Source: Cylicocyclus nassatus (Eukaryota; Nematoda; Chromadorea; Rhabditida; Strongylidae). From it: 64,000 nt of DNA. A program made the translations under genes and the position numbers. The stretch covers positions 84,400,636 through 84,464,635 of the forward strand of contig CATQJL010000112.1 of NCBI GenBank assembly GCA_958299035.1, read 5' to 3'. Shown here one piece after another: positions 47,242 through 59,379 of this stretch (position 1 is the stretch's first letter; the number at the start of each line of letters is the position of its first letter). Under the pieces are notes generated by a model, which did not search any database, was not told where the DNA came from, and was given only the letters and a program-made list of their open reading frames with translations.

Positions 47242-47600
47242 TTAGGTTGGTCCGAAACTTCCATCGCACCATATTCAAAAAATCGTAACTTCTTTGTTTC
47301 ATAAAAATCTTGCATGGCAAAAATAAATCTGGAAAGAGTAGAGCATACACTTTATAGTGGCGTTTTGATTGCTCTCCAATTAGTTTACGTCGTAGAGATT
47401 AAAATGGGGAACTAAAATTTTCAAGTGTTCGGCGATTTGACGGAAGCCCAAAAAAAACTCAGAAACTGTGCAGTAAATCCAAAACAGCCATTGCCAAAGG
47501 CTTTCTGACCTCCTCTTTCTACGTAGGCAAAGTTTGTGCTAATCGAGCTATTCTTTAAAAAGTTTAATTTTTGCGGAAAATACCAAGAAATCAATCTCTT
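47242..47600. repeat. Solo mariner-like end (TTAGGTTGGTCCGAAA)
   Basis: attaggttggtccgaaacttc at 47240 looks like a Tc1/mariner left end, but no matching inverted end was found nearby. A truncated element or one whose other end is diverged. Confidence 0.4.
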
Positions 47601-47736
47601 AGGAAAACTTTTATTATCTTATTTATTTTTATTTATTTAATCAACTTATGAATGCGTTTTTCTTTATGATCATGTGCAGTCAATGAGCTTTTCATGTATC
47701 TGGAAAGGAAAATTTGTTTCATATACCACAAAATCT

Positions 47737-47998
47737 CACAGATAAGTCCTCCCATCAGATAAGTCCGTGTACAGATAAGTCCGCTTTTTTGAAGCAGGTA
47801 TGGCCCTTCAAATATGTCCGCCCTACTAATGGCGTACCCGAGATTTCCGCCCCGGGGGGGGGGGCGACAAAAAAATTTTCCGGATGAAGATGCGCGGCGT
47901 TAGCCACGCACTCCGAAAATTTTTTTAGGATGCCTTCCAAACTTTTGCGGCCGGACTTATCTGTAGTCGGACTTATCTGATGGGAAGACTTACCTGTT
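47737..47998. mobile_element. MITE with repeated CAGATAAGTCC ends
   Basis: The left end holds cagataagtcctcccatcag, then ataagtccgtgtacagataagtccg. The right end is the inverted cggacttatctgatggg and gacttacctg. The terminal motif is itself repeated two or three times at each end. The interior is occupied by a copy of the dispersed GCGTGGC-hairpin repeat (47840-47940), including a run of 10 G. Confidence 0.75.
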
Positions 47999-48739
47999 AG
48001 AATATCCTCTAGAATATTTATAATAGGCTAAACTGTCAGTTACAGGTTTGCTTTTACGTTTTTCAGTAGAGAGTTCGTATTTTCTGTGGAGGATGACTTG
48101 CTTCATCTACGATGCATTCAAGGCAATATTTCTGAATGCTTAGTGCTAGTCCGCTTCAAGGGTTGAGCTTCTCTTCCCGATTTCTGCCCAAAGTTGTGCC
48201 CAATTTCGCTCAGACGATAAACCGGCTAAGACGTCCCAATAATTTGTTGTTTGTTAGAGATTTACAAGTCAAATCTGGGGTTTATTTGCACAAAGCAGCG
48301 GCTAACCATTGCGAACAGACGGGTTCTATGCAGGACAAATGGTGGGTGAAGCTAGGTTATAAACACAATTATACAAGAGGGTCTCTAGTCAGCGATATCA
48401 TGTTCACAAAAATTAGTGAGAAATTATTGCGCTTCATTGTATCGTGGGTAACATTAACGGTCCAATTCTGGTATTAGTTTTGAGGTTGAAATCAGAATGA
48501 CGACATTTATCATGCCAATAATTGAACCGATAGCGAAGCTTGAAGTAAAACGTTCCCTATTATAACAGTAGCGTACCGAAAGAGAAGGCCCAGCCCCCCC
48601 CCCCCCAAGGATGGGTAGAATTTGCGAAAGTTACTTACACGGGTTATAAAGATGTGCAAATGACCATTTTGTACTTGTGAATAATAAATAATAAAAATAT
48701 TTTTTTTTAATTTTTTAAAAATTCAATTTAGTTTTATTT

Positions 48740-48840
48740 AAAAAAAAATTTCGGGAACGTGGCTGATGCCACGCACCTTCATCAGAAGAAAATTTTTGTT
48801 TCCTCCCCCCGAACGAAAATCCTGGGTACGCCACTGTATT
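48740..48840. repeat. Dispersed repeat with GCGTGGC hairpin, inverted copy
   Basis: Minus-strand copy: aaatttcgggaacgtggctg, atgccacgcaccttcatcag, then cctccccccgaacgaaaatc and ctgggtacgccactg. The gtacgcca end is also seen, inverted, in the copy inside 47737-47998 (atggcgtacccgag). Confidence 0.6.
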
Positions 48841-50900
48841 ATGACTACTCCTGGGGTGAGGAAATAAAAAGGCCAGTTTGCACAATCTTAGTCAGCAGGA
48901 AATCTGTTTGCCTAGAAACAGTAAATACTGGCTGTGATGAGCTGACAAACGTAAAAATTCAAGTACCCATTGCACTCTTCAACTTTGCATATTATCCGAT
49001 TTAGAGTTTGCTTTGCGAAGGTGCTGGAAACCATGTTTAAGCCCTTGTTGCCTTCCCAGCGAACTAATGTTTAAGGCTTATTTACGTCGAGCTTACTAAA
49101 CTGTAAGCTTCTCTTCAAAAGTATGAGTAAAAATCAAGTACGAATTTCCCGTACAAATATTGGACAGGGCTTCCGATAGAGGGTGACAAGTTTCATTCCG
49201 GAGGATTTTTTCGAGAGCTGGAATTTTGGGGCTATTCATCTTGTCTCACGATATATACGACCCACCTGTGGGTCTTTGAACCCTATAGAACTTTGACACA
49301 TGTTTGGAAGTATGTAAGCGGAACTCTAGCGTAGTCTTGAACAACGACATTCTACAGTACTGTTACGATAGACGCACCGTGGACGAGGAAAGACTTAAGG
49401 TTCTCTAGAAAATGAAGCAAACTTTCCGGAAACTTGAGTGCACGTACATGGAAAATGCAAAAGACTCGTGCCTTGCTCATCCAGAATATCAGACTGGGTA
49501 TTAAACCTTAACTGATAGAGAGACAAATATACAAAGCACAAAAAATACAGGATGTAAAACGCACAAGTAACAGGCATAACAAAAACACTGAGAATAAGGG
49601 AATTGAGAGTGCTTAGTAATATCTATTACGTCAAAAACACCAAATATGTACTGGATGCGAGAATATCATGCGTAAGTATTACTGAAAATTTAACAAATAA
49701 CTTGAAGCTAGATACTTGTCCAACTGCAATTTCCAAGCACTTGTCTGCGGAAACCAGATTGCGGAAAGTATGAAATGGCTCTCTCGCTAGCTTGTATGCA
49801 GATAAATAAGACAAGAAGACGTGCAAGACATAAACTGGACACAAATGATAAAGCTGCTCTGTGAATGTCGAACAATCCCTTAAGTTATTTCGGTTATCAT
49901 CTTCCGCAATGTTGAGAAACTGGCGCGCAAAGCATTCGTTCCAAGGCTCACAGAGGTGGGCGCTTTCACAAAATGTCGTTTCCTGAGAAAAGCAAAAGGG
50001 AACTCGTAAAGTACCCAGGAGTGAATCCTGACTGATAGTGAACGAAAGCTGACCTTTAGTCAGCTCTTATTTCAACCCTGACGTCATTTCATAAGTGACA
50101 GGTAAATTAACATGTTACAAACAGGATAAGTGCTCAGACCTGTGTGCTCACGATTTCAACGTGTTATTCTTTATGCATAAAAAACAAATAATCAGTTTGT
50201 TTACAAACGGTGTGCAAAACTGAGCCACCAAACTTGGTATGTAGCTTCGCGACCACGATCAAAAGGAAAGTATGAAAAATTATGAAGAAATTATGTGAAT
50301 ATAAAGAGTTGTAAATGTTTGTAATTTGGGTTGCTCCTGGGAGCAACTTGAACTGGAAAAACCTAATCTGGGAGCACCCTAAGGTTGCGCGGAACCAAAC
50401 AATGTCGTAATTTTCTCCCTCCTTCACATAATTTTCCAAAATTTTCTACATAATTCTATTCTTCAGTTCGAACTACACCTAAATATACATATCTTAACCC
50501 AAATTTGGTCCCCTCTGGTTTGCTACGGCCCTTGAATAATATAAGAACCGCTTTTTTTATGTGTTGATGTTTTATCTCCGATTTTCTTGTCCATTCTTGA
50601 CCTCTATTCACTCATCGTTCGCTGCAGGTTATAAACGTATTTCCACAATAACCACACAAGGTATCTCGTAATCTTCTGCACTGTCAAAGGGGACTTTGTC
50701 TTCAAAATTCGCAAACTCCACCTTGTGCTGGGCCCTGATTCTTTCTAAAGTAAACATAACCACAAAACAAGAATTCAACTCTTAAGGTTTGCAAATAGAT
50801 TGTGGAGTTATGACTTGTATATTGTTAGACTTGACAACAATTTTCATCCAATCCAAGAATCTCAGATCTTTTACTAGTAGCCCACACGTTGTTTGAACGC
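48841..50900. other. Intergenic, nothing recognised
   Basis: About 2 kb of AT-rich sequence with only short frames lacking recognisable domains. No inverted repeat with clear ends was seen. Confidence 0.5.
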
Positions 50901-50903
50901 TAA

Positions 50904-51222
50904 CTCAGACAATCACCGGGGGCAGGCGGGCACCGGAAAAATAGATTGCTGATCTCTCGCACCCCGCTCGCGGATTTTTTGGAAAGCAATCAGGACTTTT
51001 CGGAAGACCGCTTGCTGAGTTCTCGATTTCTCAGAGATTCAGCAATATATCTGCAAAAGATAAGAGCGAATTAAATTCAACAGGCGGTCTCTTAAAAATC
51101 CGCTGACTCAGCAAACGGTCTTCCGAGAAGTCCTGATTGCTTTCCAAAAAATCCGCGAGCGGGGTGCGAGAAATCAGCAATCTATATTTCCGGTGCCCGC
51201 CTGCCCCCAGCGATTGTCTGAG
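50904..51222. mobile_element. MITE family 2 (ctcagacaatcgc ends), copy 2
   Basis: 319 bp, ends ctcagacaatcaccgggggc and, inverted, ctcagacaatcgctgggggc. The arm sequence matches the copies at 29891 and 59380 closely, including the gatctctcgcaccccgctcg block. Confidence 0.9.
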
Positions 51223-51474
51223 AACTAGCTGAAATAGGCTTTACTCGATCCCTGTTAGCTTAATATAATCAAAATGCATCATCTCCCTATTCTTGCCCAC
51301 TTCTAAATGCCAGCTCCAAGCCGCTTCCCTCGTGTTCTCGTACTAAACAGCATACCCACTTACTACCCCCCTCCCCTCCCTCCCCTCCCCCAGCCAACTC
51401 CCATCTCCGCAGCACAAAGTTTGCGAAAACCTATGGAGTTGATAGTTAATCGATACAAAATTATCTCATAGCAC

Positions 51475-51600
51475 CCCCCCCCCCCCCCCGCCCTTAAGTG
51501 TATGTGTGCAAAATTCAGTCCGGATTGGTTCAGAATTGGATTTTTCTATTTGAACGATACGTACAGACAGAAACGCAGCTATGTATAGTATAGAGATTAG
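51475..51600. repeat. Degraded Helitron-family end with poly-C run
   Basis: A run of about 16 C is followed by gtgtgcaaaattcagtccgg, attggttcagaattgga, tttttctatttgaacgatac and gtacagacagaaacg, matching the element at 4524 in order. Ends not resolved. Confidence 0.5.
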
Positions 51601-51723
51601 ATTTCACTTTTCTCTTTATTTGGTTCTTTTTAAAATATTTTCGTGTTCTTGTACTAACATGTAGTTGTTGCCAAATATAAGAAGTGTAAATCATAACTCT
51701 TCAACACTCTTGCCAGAATGAAT

Positions 51724-51979
51724 AACGGGCCGGGCATACTTCACGCGATTTGTCGCGACGCGATCTGGCAATATTCCAACTGTACATAACTCAATGCAAG
51801 CATATTTTAAATGTACAGAAGATAGGGCATTTCATCAACCCACGTAAGCTATACATGTGCACATTATACACATTACACATTATACATGTGCAGGTTGTAT
51901 GTGTTAGATCTGAAGACTTCTGGCGAACTGCCAAATCGCGTCGCGACTGCAATCGCTTGAAGTATGCCCGACCCTTAAG
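51724..51979. mobile_element. MITE family 1, copy C
   Basis: Ends aacgggccgggcatacttca and, inverted, ttaagggtcgggcatacttc, about 256 bp. Subterminal cgcgatttgtcgcgacgcga and gccaaatcgcgtcgcgactg are mirrored, as in the other three copies. Confidence 0.8.
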
Positions 51980-52619
51980 ACAACCGCCCAGATTGTTTCA
52001 CACGTCTTTACGGACATCAGCAGATCTAAAATCAAAAAAAGCCATGGATTACTACTGAATTAGCAGCCCTACGGGCACCATCCATCACTCCAATCTTGGT
52101 GATTTTTGATGCGATACAACAGCAAGATTCTCAAAAGATTGCCAAACTCGTAAACTAGTAGTACAAAACAAAATCAACCGTAATTCAAAATGACCATTTC
52201 AGCTAACCCATTTTTTGACTTATCGCTAGACTTAGATTGCGAAGGCTTCTTGACATGCTAGTTACAAAAATGAAGTTCATTATGCTTGATACGTTCTCCT
52301 TCTCTTACTTACCCTAATAAACGGTAATGTATAGGGATTTATTACGGCGCAACGGAGGTAGGTGGGGAGGGGGGGGGTTTCGCATCTTGCTGCCTACATG
52401 CTGCAAAAATCTGTACTGAATCATTGGCCTCATTATCGGTCCAGTTCCAAAAGCCATTCGTTCACTATGGCAGCATGTAGAGGATCAAAAATGAGCGATC
52501 TTTTTGTTGTTTGCTCGTCCAACAAGTGGTGCATTTCGCAACAGTGCAAATTTGTTGAATCTACTCAGGCAAAAGTTTCGGACGAGCGGCTACAAGTACC
52601 GGGCGAGCGGATTTCACTT

Positions 52620-52900
52620 TTCCGGGTCGTCCGGTGGACGCGAGCGTCCGGCCGGTATCGGCGATCGCTCACCCGGTCATTGCGAGCGCTCAGCCGCCAG
52701 CAATCCGAACGTTGTACGCTCACCCGCTCTTTGTGGTTATTGGCGCGGTCTCTATGGATGCTCGCGTGGTCTTTGTGGATGCTCGCGCGGTACTTGTGGG
52801 TGCTCGCGCGGTCTTTGTGGATGCTCGCGCGGTACTTGTGGATGTTGGCGCGGTCACTGCAGTCACTGACGCGGTCTTTGTGGCTTCTGATATCAAATAT
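52620..52900. repeat. 24-bp minisatellite (GCGCGGT..TTTGTGGATGCTC)
   Basis: Alternating units gcgcggtctttgtggatgct and gcgcggtacttgtggatgct run for six to eight copies from about 52740 to 52890, with more degenerate GAGCG/CTCACCCGG units before them. Several frames stay open on both strands because the period is a multiple of three; the resulting peptides are repeat translations rather than genes. Confidence 0.8.
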
Positions 52901-53409
52901 ATTTGATCGCTCCTTGCGATGTGCATTGCCATGCACGTTTGAAGTGCAGTGAACATCATCTCAATCTACCGATGAGTTGACAAGACTGCGAGGTGCTAGA
53001 TTAATTAAGTAACCTCTTGCAGGTCTCAAGAAAGTTCCAAAAGAGTTTCTACGAAAAAAATGTGCTAGATTTTTGCAAAAGTTCTTTCGCCATTTTTTGA
53101 AAAATCATACCTTTTTGCTTACTCGTTAAGATTTGGGGAAAAACTTCTGAAAAATCAAATTTTGTCATTTTGTATTACATATGCGTTACATACCCAAAAA
53201 TCATAACATTCACGGAGATGCTCAATTCACACAAGCTCTGCACAGGTTTAAAATTTCATGTATATTGCGAAAAGTGAAAGCAGGGGCGGTACTTATCAAC
53301 CTCCTATAAAGGAAGGGATTCCTGTACAGGTAACAGCCCGTGAGGCGCGGGCACTGGCGCCCGCGATATATGAGGCCAAGATGGTGATCGGGCTTCTGTC
53401 TATTGAAGA

Positions 53410-53535
53410 ATATGGTCCGATCTGGCAAGTTTGGCCATGTCGTTCACGGCAATCGGGTAGCAGAGCCCGATCTCGACGGGTCGGGCTGTGCCCGATTGCC
53501 GTGCCCGACATGACCAAACTTGCCAGATTGGATCA
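53410..53535. repeat. 125-bp palindrome
   Basis: Left gatctggcaagtttggccat and its inverse atgaccaaacttgccagatt, plus cggcaatcgggtagcagagc with gggctgtgcccgattgccg, centred near 53475. Looks like a short foldback MITE. Confidence 0.75.
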
Positions 53536-53599
53536 ATTTGATAAATCACGGGTTGGCCCTCTCGCCTGTCCGGGCTCTCGTTAACAGTGGCCCGAAGAG

Positions 53600-54685
53600 C
53601 GAGTAAGAGATTGATAAATGCCGTTGTACCTGTTGTAAAAAAAGCTGCGAACAAAAAATTTGGCGCGGATCAGTGTATAGCAATTCAGCCAAGTGCCTTA
53701 CACACCTTCGGAGTTGTGTGACCCATGGTGACATGACACCAACTTGCAACAATAAACGGAGACATATCTCATTGTTGAAAAATTGTAGTAAGAAGACTAT
53801 TCAACACGTTCGGCCGAATTTGCGCGTATATTAAACATTTATTTTCAATCCACATTAAATCAAGCTCCAGGAGCAAGTATCGGCACAGCTGGAAAATCAA
53901 GCTGAATTTTGTTTCTAAAAGAGAAAACGAAAACGATGTCCTTTCGCGGAGTCGAAAGTCCCTAAAACCCACTGGCTTGAACAATTTAAAATAGAACCAT
54001 TTCTTACATGCTCTCACACGACCCGCACAGAACGGAAATGTAATTGTGCCTCGATCAAACAAATGCCTTGTTAACAATCAAAACGCATGATTATGAAACC
54101 AAAGTAAGTTGCATAGGCGTTGCGGGATGTGAAGCACTGAAACTTTATGAGCATGTATGAAGGGAGAGGCAATTGGTTATTTCCACAATGGGAGCAGCTT
54201 CTGAAGACTACTTTCGACAATCTAGGTAGTCAGATCCTCCCAGCTCATGCATCTTCTCTATTCACCGAATATCGTGTCTTGCCATGTTCCCAAAATGGTA
54301 CATGACAGTCTGAATCAGGACTTGGCACAGCTAACGCTGGGTCAAAATGGATATCGTTTTTGCGAGTTAGCATGCCGCTGTATGCTAGAATGCAAGGTGC
54401 ACGTCGCCGGAACCGGCGACATGTGTAATCTTTATACCTCTGTTTATTAGCCGCCGCCGGTATGCTACTCGCATGTCAACGGCATTCTGTCGATGTGCCG
54501 CCCACATGCCAGTGCTAACACAGCGCGCGAATTCAAATTTTACCCCAAACAAACCCTTGTTTACAAACAAAACGCAATTATATGACACCACACTCCAAAG
54601 TTAGTGTGTGCATGCGCATTGAGGAACTCGCACTATGGCCCAAAAAGTTACGAAAACTAAAGCGAATGAAAGCGGAGCTGATTTT
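53600..54685. other. Intergenic, nothing recognised
   Basis: Short frames only; no gene, RNA gene or clear mobile element boundary was recognised. Confidence 0.45.
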
Positions 54686-54688
54686 TTT

Positions 54689-54761
54689 CTGAATTAGCTG
54701 CATCGTGCCGGCTGGATGCCAGCTGAGCTGGCACCAGCCGGCACGATGCCAGCTAATTCAG
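54689..54761. repeat. 73-bp near-perfect hairpin
   Basis: ctgaattagctgcatcgtgc..gccggcacgatgccagctaattcag: arms of about 34 nt with one or two mismatches around the centre cagctgagctgg. Adjacent to the larger foldback that follows. Confidence 0.85.
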
Positions 54762-54789
54762 AAAAACCGACCCTTTGCTCATATATCGT

Positions 54790-55020
54790 TTCCTCCACAG
54801 TTGCTGTTACCCTTGGTCTGCGTCGCAGACCTGCCACGTGTGGCTAACATGTGGCAACGTGGCAAGAAAATGTTTGCAACATGCCACAAAATGTTTGCAG
54901 AACATTTGGCCACGCCTACATGTTGTGACATGTTGCAAACATGTTGTTGCCACGTTGCCGACATGTTTGCCACACGTGGCAAGTCTGAGACGCAGAAAGG
55001 GCAGCAGCAATTGTGGAGGG
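54790..55020. repeat. Foldback element with CACGTGTGGC / ACATGTTTGCA words
   Basis: Outer ctccacagttgctgttaccc is mirrored by gggcagcagcaattgtggag. Inner gacctgccacgtgtgg is mirrored by ccacacgtggcaagtc, and acatgtggcaacgtggcaa by ttgccacgttgccgacatg. About 230 bp, fully palindromic; overlapping frames on both strands are its translations. Confidence 0.8.
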
Positions 55021-55587
55021 GACGGTAAGTTTTCATGTATTTTTACATAAACTGTATCTACACTGTAAAAGTTCACATACAGAGGAGAAACAAGTTTACA
55101 ATGTTTTCCTTCCAGCGTTTTAGCGCCATCTGAAAATTTCTCAGTCTGCTCCGCACTCCGCAGTCGAAAAATCTGCTCCAATCACGAAACACGCCCTAAG
55201 CAAATGCAGCGCCAATTCCTCGATTTCATTTCATCACTCGGTCAAATTCAATATTTATCGTTTTTGTGTTTTTTGTGTTGTTTTTTCTTGTACTGCTCTT
55301 CGTATTGTTGCATTTGTTTCGTTTCAGACTTCTCATCGGGACTCCCAATAGTTCTATTGTCACAGGCCACAATGAGCTCATCGGATGATATACCGACAAC
55401 CTATCTTGCTAATCTGATCGCACTATGGACAGCATTACATTAGCTGTCTTCTTTCTCTTCATGTGGTGGAATACTGACGTGTGTAATCTTTCCTTTTTTT
55501 CAAATTTTCTGCTATACTTTGACGTGTGACCTCCTCAGGGAGTTTCCATGGAACCAGAGGTGCGATGGGGGGGAGCCGGGCTCACCA

Positions 55588-55660
55588 AAAGTGAAGGTGG
55601 TCCCAGCTACCACTGGTCGGCCAAGAGTGAAGGTGGTAGTCCGGACACTCACCTCCCAAA
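55588..55660 (+). repeat. Short repeated word aagtgaaggtggt
   Basis: The word (a/g)agtgaaggtggt occurs at about 55591 and 55628 here, and again at about 59106 and 59136 just outside the right arm of the nested palindrome. This places a direct-repeat-like word on both sides of that compound element. Confidence 0.5.
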
Positions 55661-55798
55661 ACGTCGACGAGGGGGGGGGGAGTGTTAACGTCGACTGCGC
55701 CTATCCTTCCAGGTCGTTGCCGCCACTGCGTGGAAAATAAGCAAAACAAACGCAAAAAAGATTATTGAAAGCATATTTTTATGTATACGGCGGCATAT

Positions 55799-57031
55799 AT
55801 CTTTAAAATAAATGGTGTTTAGTAAATGGTGTGTTTTGAAGTGAAACTCAGCGAGACTTCACAGATTTTATTAAGTAAATTTTGTTATAACGTACTGCGA
55901 AGGGAGTAGGTCGATCCAGACAGTAACCGCCGAGAACCAGACTTTTGAATAATAAAATAACGATAAATTATGCGAAATTTCCACTTTTATAAATCTTGCG
56001 TTTAAAGATGTCAGCAATTGCGACTTCATAGGTTTTGAAGAGTTAATGGTGCTCTATCAGATAGTGAAAAAATCGATCGATTTGAGGGATGTTCGCCGAA
56101 AACCAGAATTCTAAAAAATTACGCCATTTTAGCGTGTTTAATGACAGCTGAAAGTTAAACTCATATAAATCTTAAAAGTGAAAGTGTGTGATGTTGAGAC
56201 TTCATAGGTTAGATTCTTCTCATCAAGTGCTTTCAGATGGTATATAATACGTGGGGTTTTAGGGCCTCCTACGATTTAAGCCCGGGAGGAAAGACTTTTC
56301 ATCACAAAGTCTCCCCTGGCGGCCTCCATCCAATACACTGAAGTGGGCTGGGGGAGATTTTGTGATGAAAAGTCCCCCCTCCGGGCATAAATGGTAGGAG
56401 GCCCTAAACCCCCACACGTTATATACCATCTGAAAGCACTTGATGAGAAGAATTTAACCTATGGAGTCGCAACATGATTCATGCAGTTCTTAAGAAGTTA
56501 TGAGCTGTTGAATTTCAAGAAGCGCTTATTTACCTGCTTTTTCAAGACTCTGGATCTCGGCGCTTTTTCAATGGATCGGCACGTCCTAGATATATTCTGA
56601 TAAGGCAGACCTTACTCTACAAAAGCTATAAAGTTGCGACATCACAAACTTTCACTTTCAAGATTTATATGAGTTTAACTGTCAGCTGTCACTAAACACG
56701 CTAAAATGGCGTAATTTTTTAGAATTCTGGTTTTCGGCGAACATCCCTCAAATCGATCGATTTTTTCACTATCTGATAGAGCACCATTAACTCTTCAAAA
56801 TCTATGAAGTCGCAATTGCTGACATCTTTGAACGCAAGATTTATGAAAGTGGAAATCTCGCATAATTTATTGTTATTTTATTATTCAAAATTCTGGTTCT
56901 CGGCGATTACTGCCTGGATCGACCTACTTCCTTTACAGACGTTATAATAAAATTTACTTAATAAAATCTGTGAAGTCTCGCTGATTTTCACTTCCAAATA
57001 AACCATTTGCTAAACATGTATTTTAAATATA
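55799..57031. repeat. 1.2-kb foldback element
   Basis: Inverted arms of about 560 bp: tcagcgagacttcacagatt (left) against aatctgtgaagtctcgctga (right), ccgagaaccaga.ttttgaat, aatcgatcgatttgagggat, and aggaggccctaaa near the centre at about 56340. Identity of the arms is high, with a short loop that also contains paired gacttttcatcacaaa words. Non-coding. Confidence 0.9.
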
Positions 57032-59003
57032 TTAGGTTGGTTCATAATTAATGCACGTTTTCTCATCTTCCATTTCTAATGAAGATTCTTTTCCGAAAAT
57101 CTTTCTGGGCGCAACAAAGACTATTGTTAAAATATACGTTTGTGTGATTGCACTCTCCACGGGAAAGATTTTACGGCTCAAAATTTACCGAGAATTTTTT
57201 CTGGAAAGCTCTAGTTTGAAGAAGCATTTACTCTCAAAAAGACTAGACTGGAGCAAACTTTGCTCATTGTGTAGCCGATGGCCGATTCAGTAGTAGCGAA
57301 CGCCCGTAAAAGGGCTCGGACCTGGGAGGAGTTGCAGGTGCTCTCCATCGCCATTTCGATTAGAGCACCGTTTTTTCAAGTGGGGCGCACTATCTCCTAA
57401 CACTTGGCGTTTCACAAACTTTCCAAAGACATGGAAGACTGGGAGAGGGACCATGTGCAAAATAATAGAATGTTTTGGTTCATTCCGCTTGCATGTACTT
57501 TTCCTCTTCTCAAGCTGTCAGGACTTATCATCATACCCTATGGTTCTCATGATTTGGCGTTCATGCATTACTCAACAATACTTTTGCTTTGTGTTCTTCT
57601 ATATATGACCTTTGTTTTGGTTCTTATTTTACTCTACTCACTAGAGTTATGCAACAACGCTTTTGGTCCAACAACGAAAAAAGGGGAGACGATCAAGAGG
57701 CGCGATTTCTCCGGCTGTCACCAACTTAAAACTCCAGTGTAGTGCTATACGAGTCTTCAAAAAAAAACCAGATAAAGTGCATTGGATTACTATCTGTCTG
57801 AAGTTACCACTTGCTAAGTCTGGTGGCTTTTGCTGGAAAACTAACCAAAATATTTACCAATTTGTTCTTAATTACATTTTCATGAGTTTTCGACCTTCAC
57901 AAATGCTGTTTTGATTTGAATCTAAGTTAGCAAGATTGAGCAACCCATGCAACCCATGTAACGTTTTGCTAAATGGAAAAACCGGGATTTTTGCAGTTAG
58001 TGAATAGTTTTGAATGTACAAAATTAATTTGCCCAGCTGTCAACCTCAGGAATTCTCTAGAAACAAACAAATTTTGAAACTTGGTGCTATACTAAGTTAA
58101 CCATGAAACTTTACTTACTGGAATTGAAATTGATGAGAATTTTTTTTGAGCGAGAGCTGACCAATGTGCTGAACATAGAACTTGGCCTGCTGCCATGTTC
58201 TCACTGAGCATCACTTCGGGACAAGTTCGTAGTTTTTCGTAGGACGGGTTCTTAGGCACATGCCGTAGGCTGCGTTCATACTAATCCGGAAATCTGGAAA
58301 CCTTGAAACTTGGAGCAGATCTTACTTATCATTGAGATCATGTATTCGTGGAAATACATGTGACAAGAGTCCAAACGCATGTAGGGTCGGTCGAATATGC
58401 ACAAAAAATCCAGCATGCTTGGAATTTATGTATTTCGAGCAAAACATTGTCAAGGATTTCAAATTTCTGGCGGGCTTGTGGGTTTGTGCTTCAAAGTTAA
58501 GCAGCAAAATGGTTTGATGTTTCACAGAATTTTTTCTACGCATGAAATGCACGCAAACGGGTCTTATCGTAACAAAGAATTGGCAGTTTTGATCCTCTGA
58601 CATGATTTGTCCACATTTTATCGTCAAATTCCCACAAAGATGTCAAAGACTATACGTATACTCAAAAACTACCCAGATCGGCGTGGAAGTGTTTGGAGAT
58701 AGTGCGCTCCAGTTGAAAAAACGGTGCTCTAATCGAAATGGCTATGGAGCGCACCTGCAACTCCTCCCAGGTCCGAGCCCTTTTACGGGCGCTCAGTAGT
58801 AGCGTGGAACTTGGCTTTTAGCAAAAATTTTCTGCGGAAAAAATATTGTAAATTAAATGTATGTTTATAAATGTACGTTTGAAAGTAGAAGAAACGAGCT
58901 TTCCAATAGTTCAGATGGTTTTAGAGAAAAACGGTTTTTCATTGAAAACTAGCGTCTGAAAGAAGAGGTAGGAAAAACGTGCATTAATTATGAACCAACC
59001 TAT
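57032..59003. mobile_element. 2-kb mariner-type TIR element, transposase not recognised
   Basis: Ends ttaggttggttcataattaa and, inverted, taggttggttcataattaat, with TA targets. Inverted subterminal arms include cccgtaaaagggctcggacc / ggtccgagcccttttacggg and cgatttcgattagagcaccg-type blocks. The interior (57400-58640) has short frames, the longest 112 codons, none recognisable as a DDE transposase. Size and ends fit a Tc1/mariner relative that has lost or never had its transposase. Confidence 0.75.
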
Positions 59004-59379
59004 TATATGCTGCCGTATACATAAAATATGCTTTCAATAATCTTTTTTGCGTTTGTTTTGCTTATTTTCCTTCTTTATGTCTAAAGAAAAAAATTTTTAT
59101 TCCAAAAGTGAAGGTGGTCACCCTGTACCAGCTCAAAAGTGAAGGTAGGGGAGAATCGGCTCCCACTATCGCATCTCTGCATGAAACATGATCGACAGCT
59201 CGCTGCTCACAAATGGTGACTTTAAAAGTTTGTTTAGGGATTATGGGAAGCCTAGATGTTACACTACTCTGTGTGGGTTGGATGCTTTGCTTTTGTATTC
59301 TCTTTGTTTCCTTAGGGCCGATGAGAGCTCGTGCGGCTAAGGTCCGCAAGACCTGTCACCTGGGCTCGGCACCTCTGTG

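Larger units (their letters stand above)
55731..59072. mobile_element. Nested compound palindrome (three elements in one another)
   Basis: Outer arms ggaaaataagcaaaacaaac..gtatacggcggcatata (55731-55799) are mirrored at 59004-59072. Inside lie, in order, a 1.2-kb foldback (55799-57031) and a 2-kb TIR element (57032-59003). Both start exactly at the inner edge of the outer arms, at the word catata, suggesting successive insertion at TA in the loop of the outer inverted repeat. Confidence 0.8.

Noticed and set aside
52362..52952. 196-codon frame of repeated ARSLWMLARYLW units
   Set aside because: The 24-bp minisatellite has a period divisible by three, so several frames stay open; the peptide differs wholly between frames and has no start or splice support.
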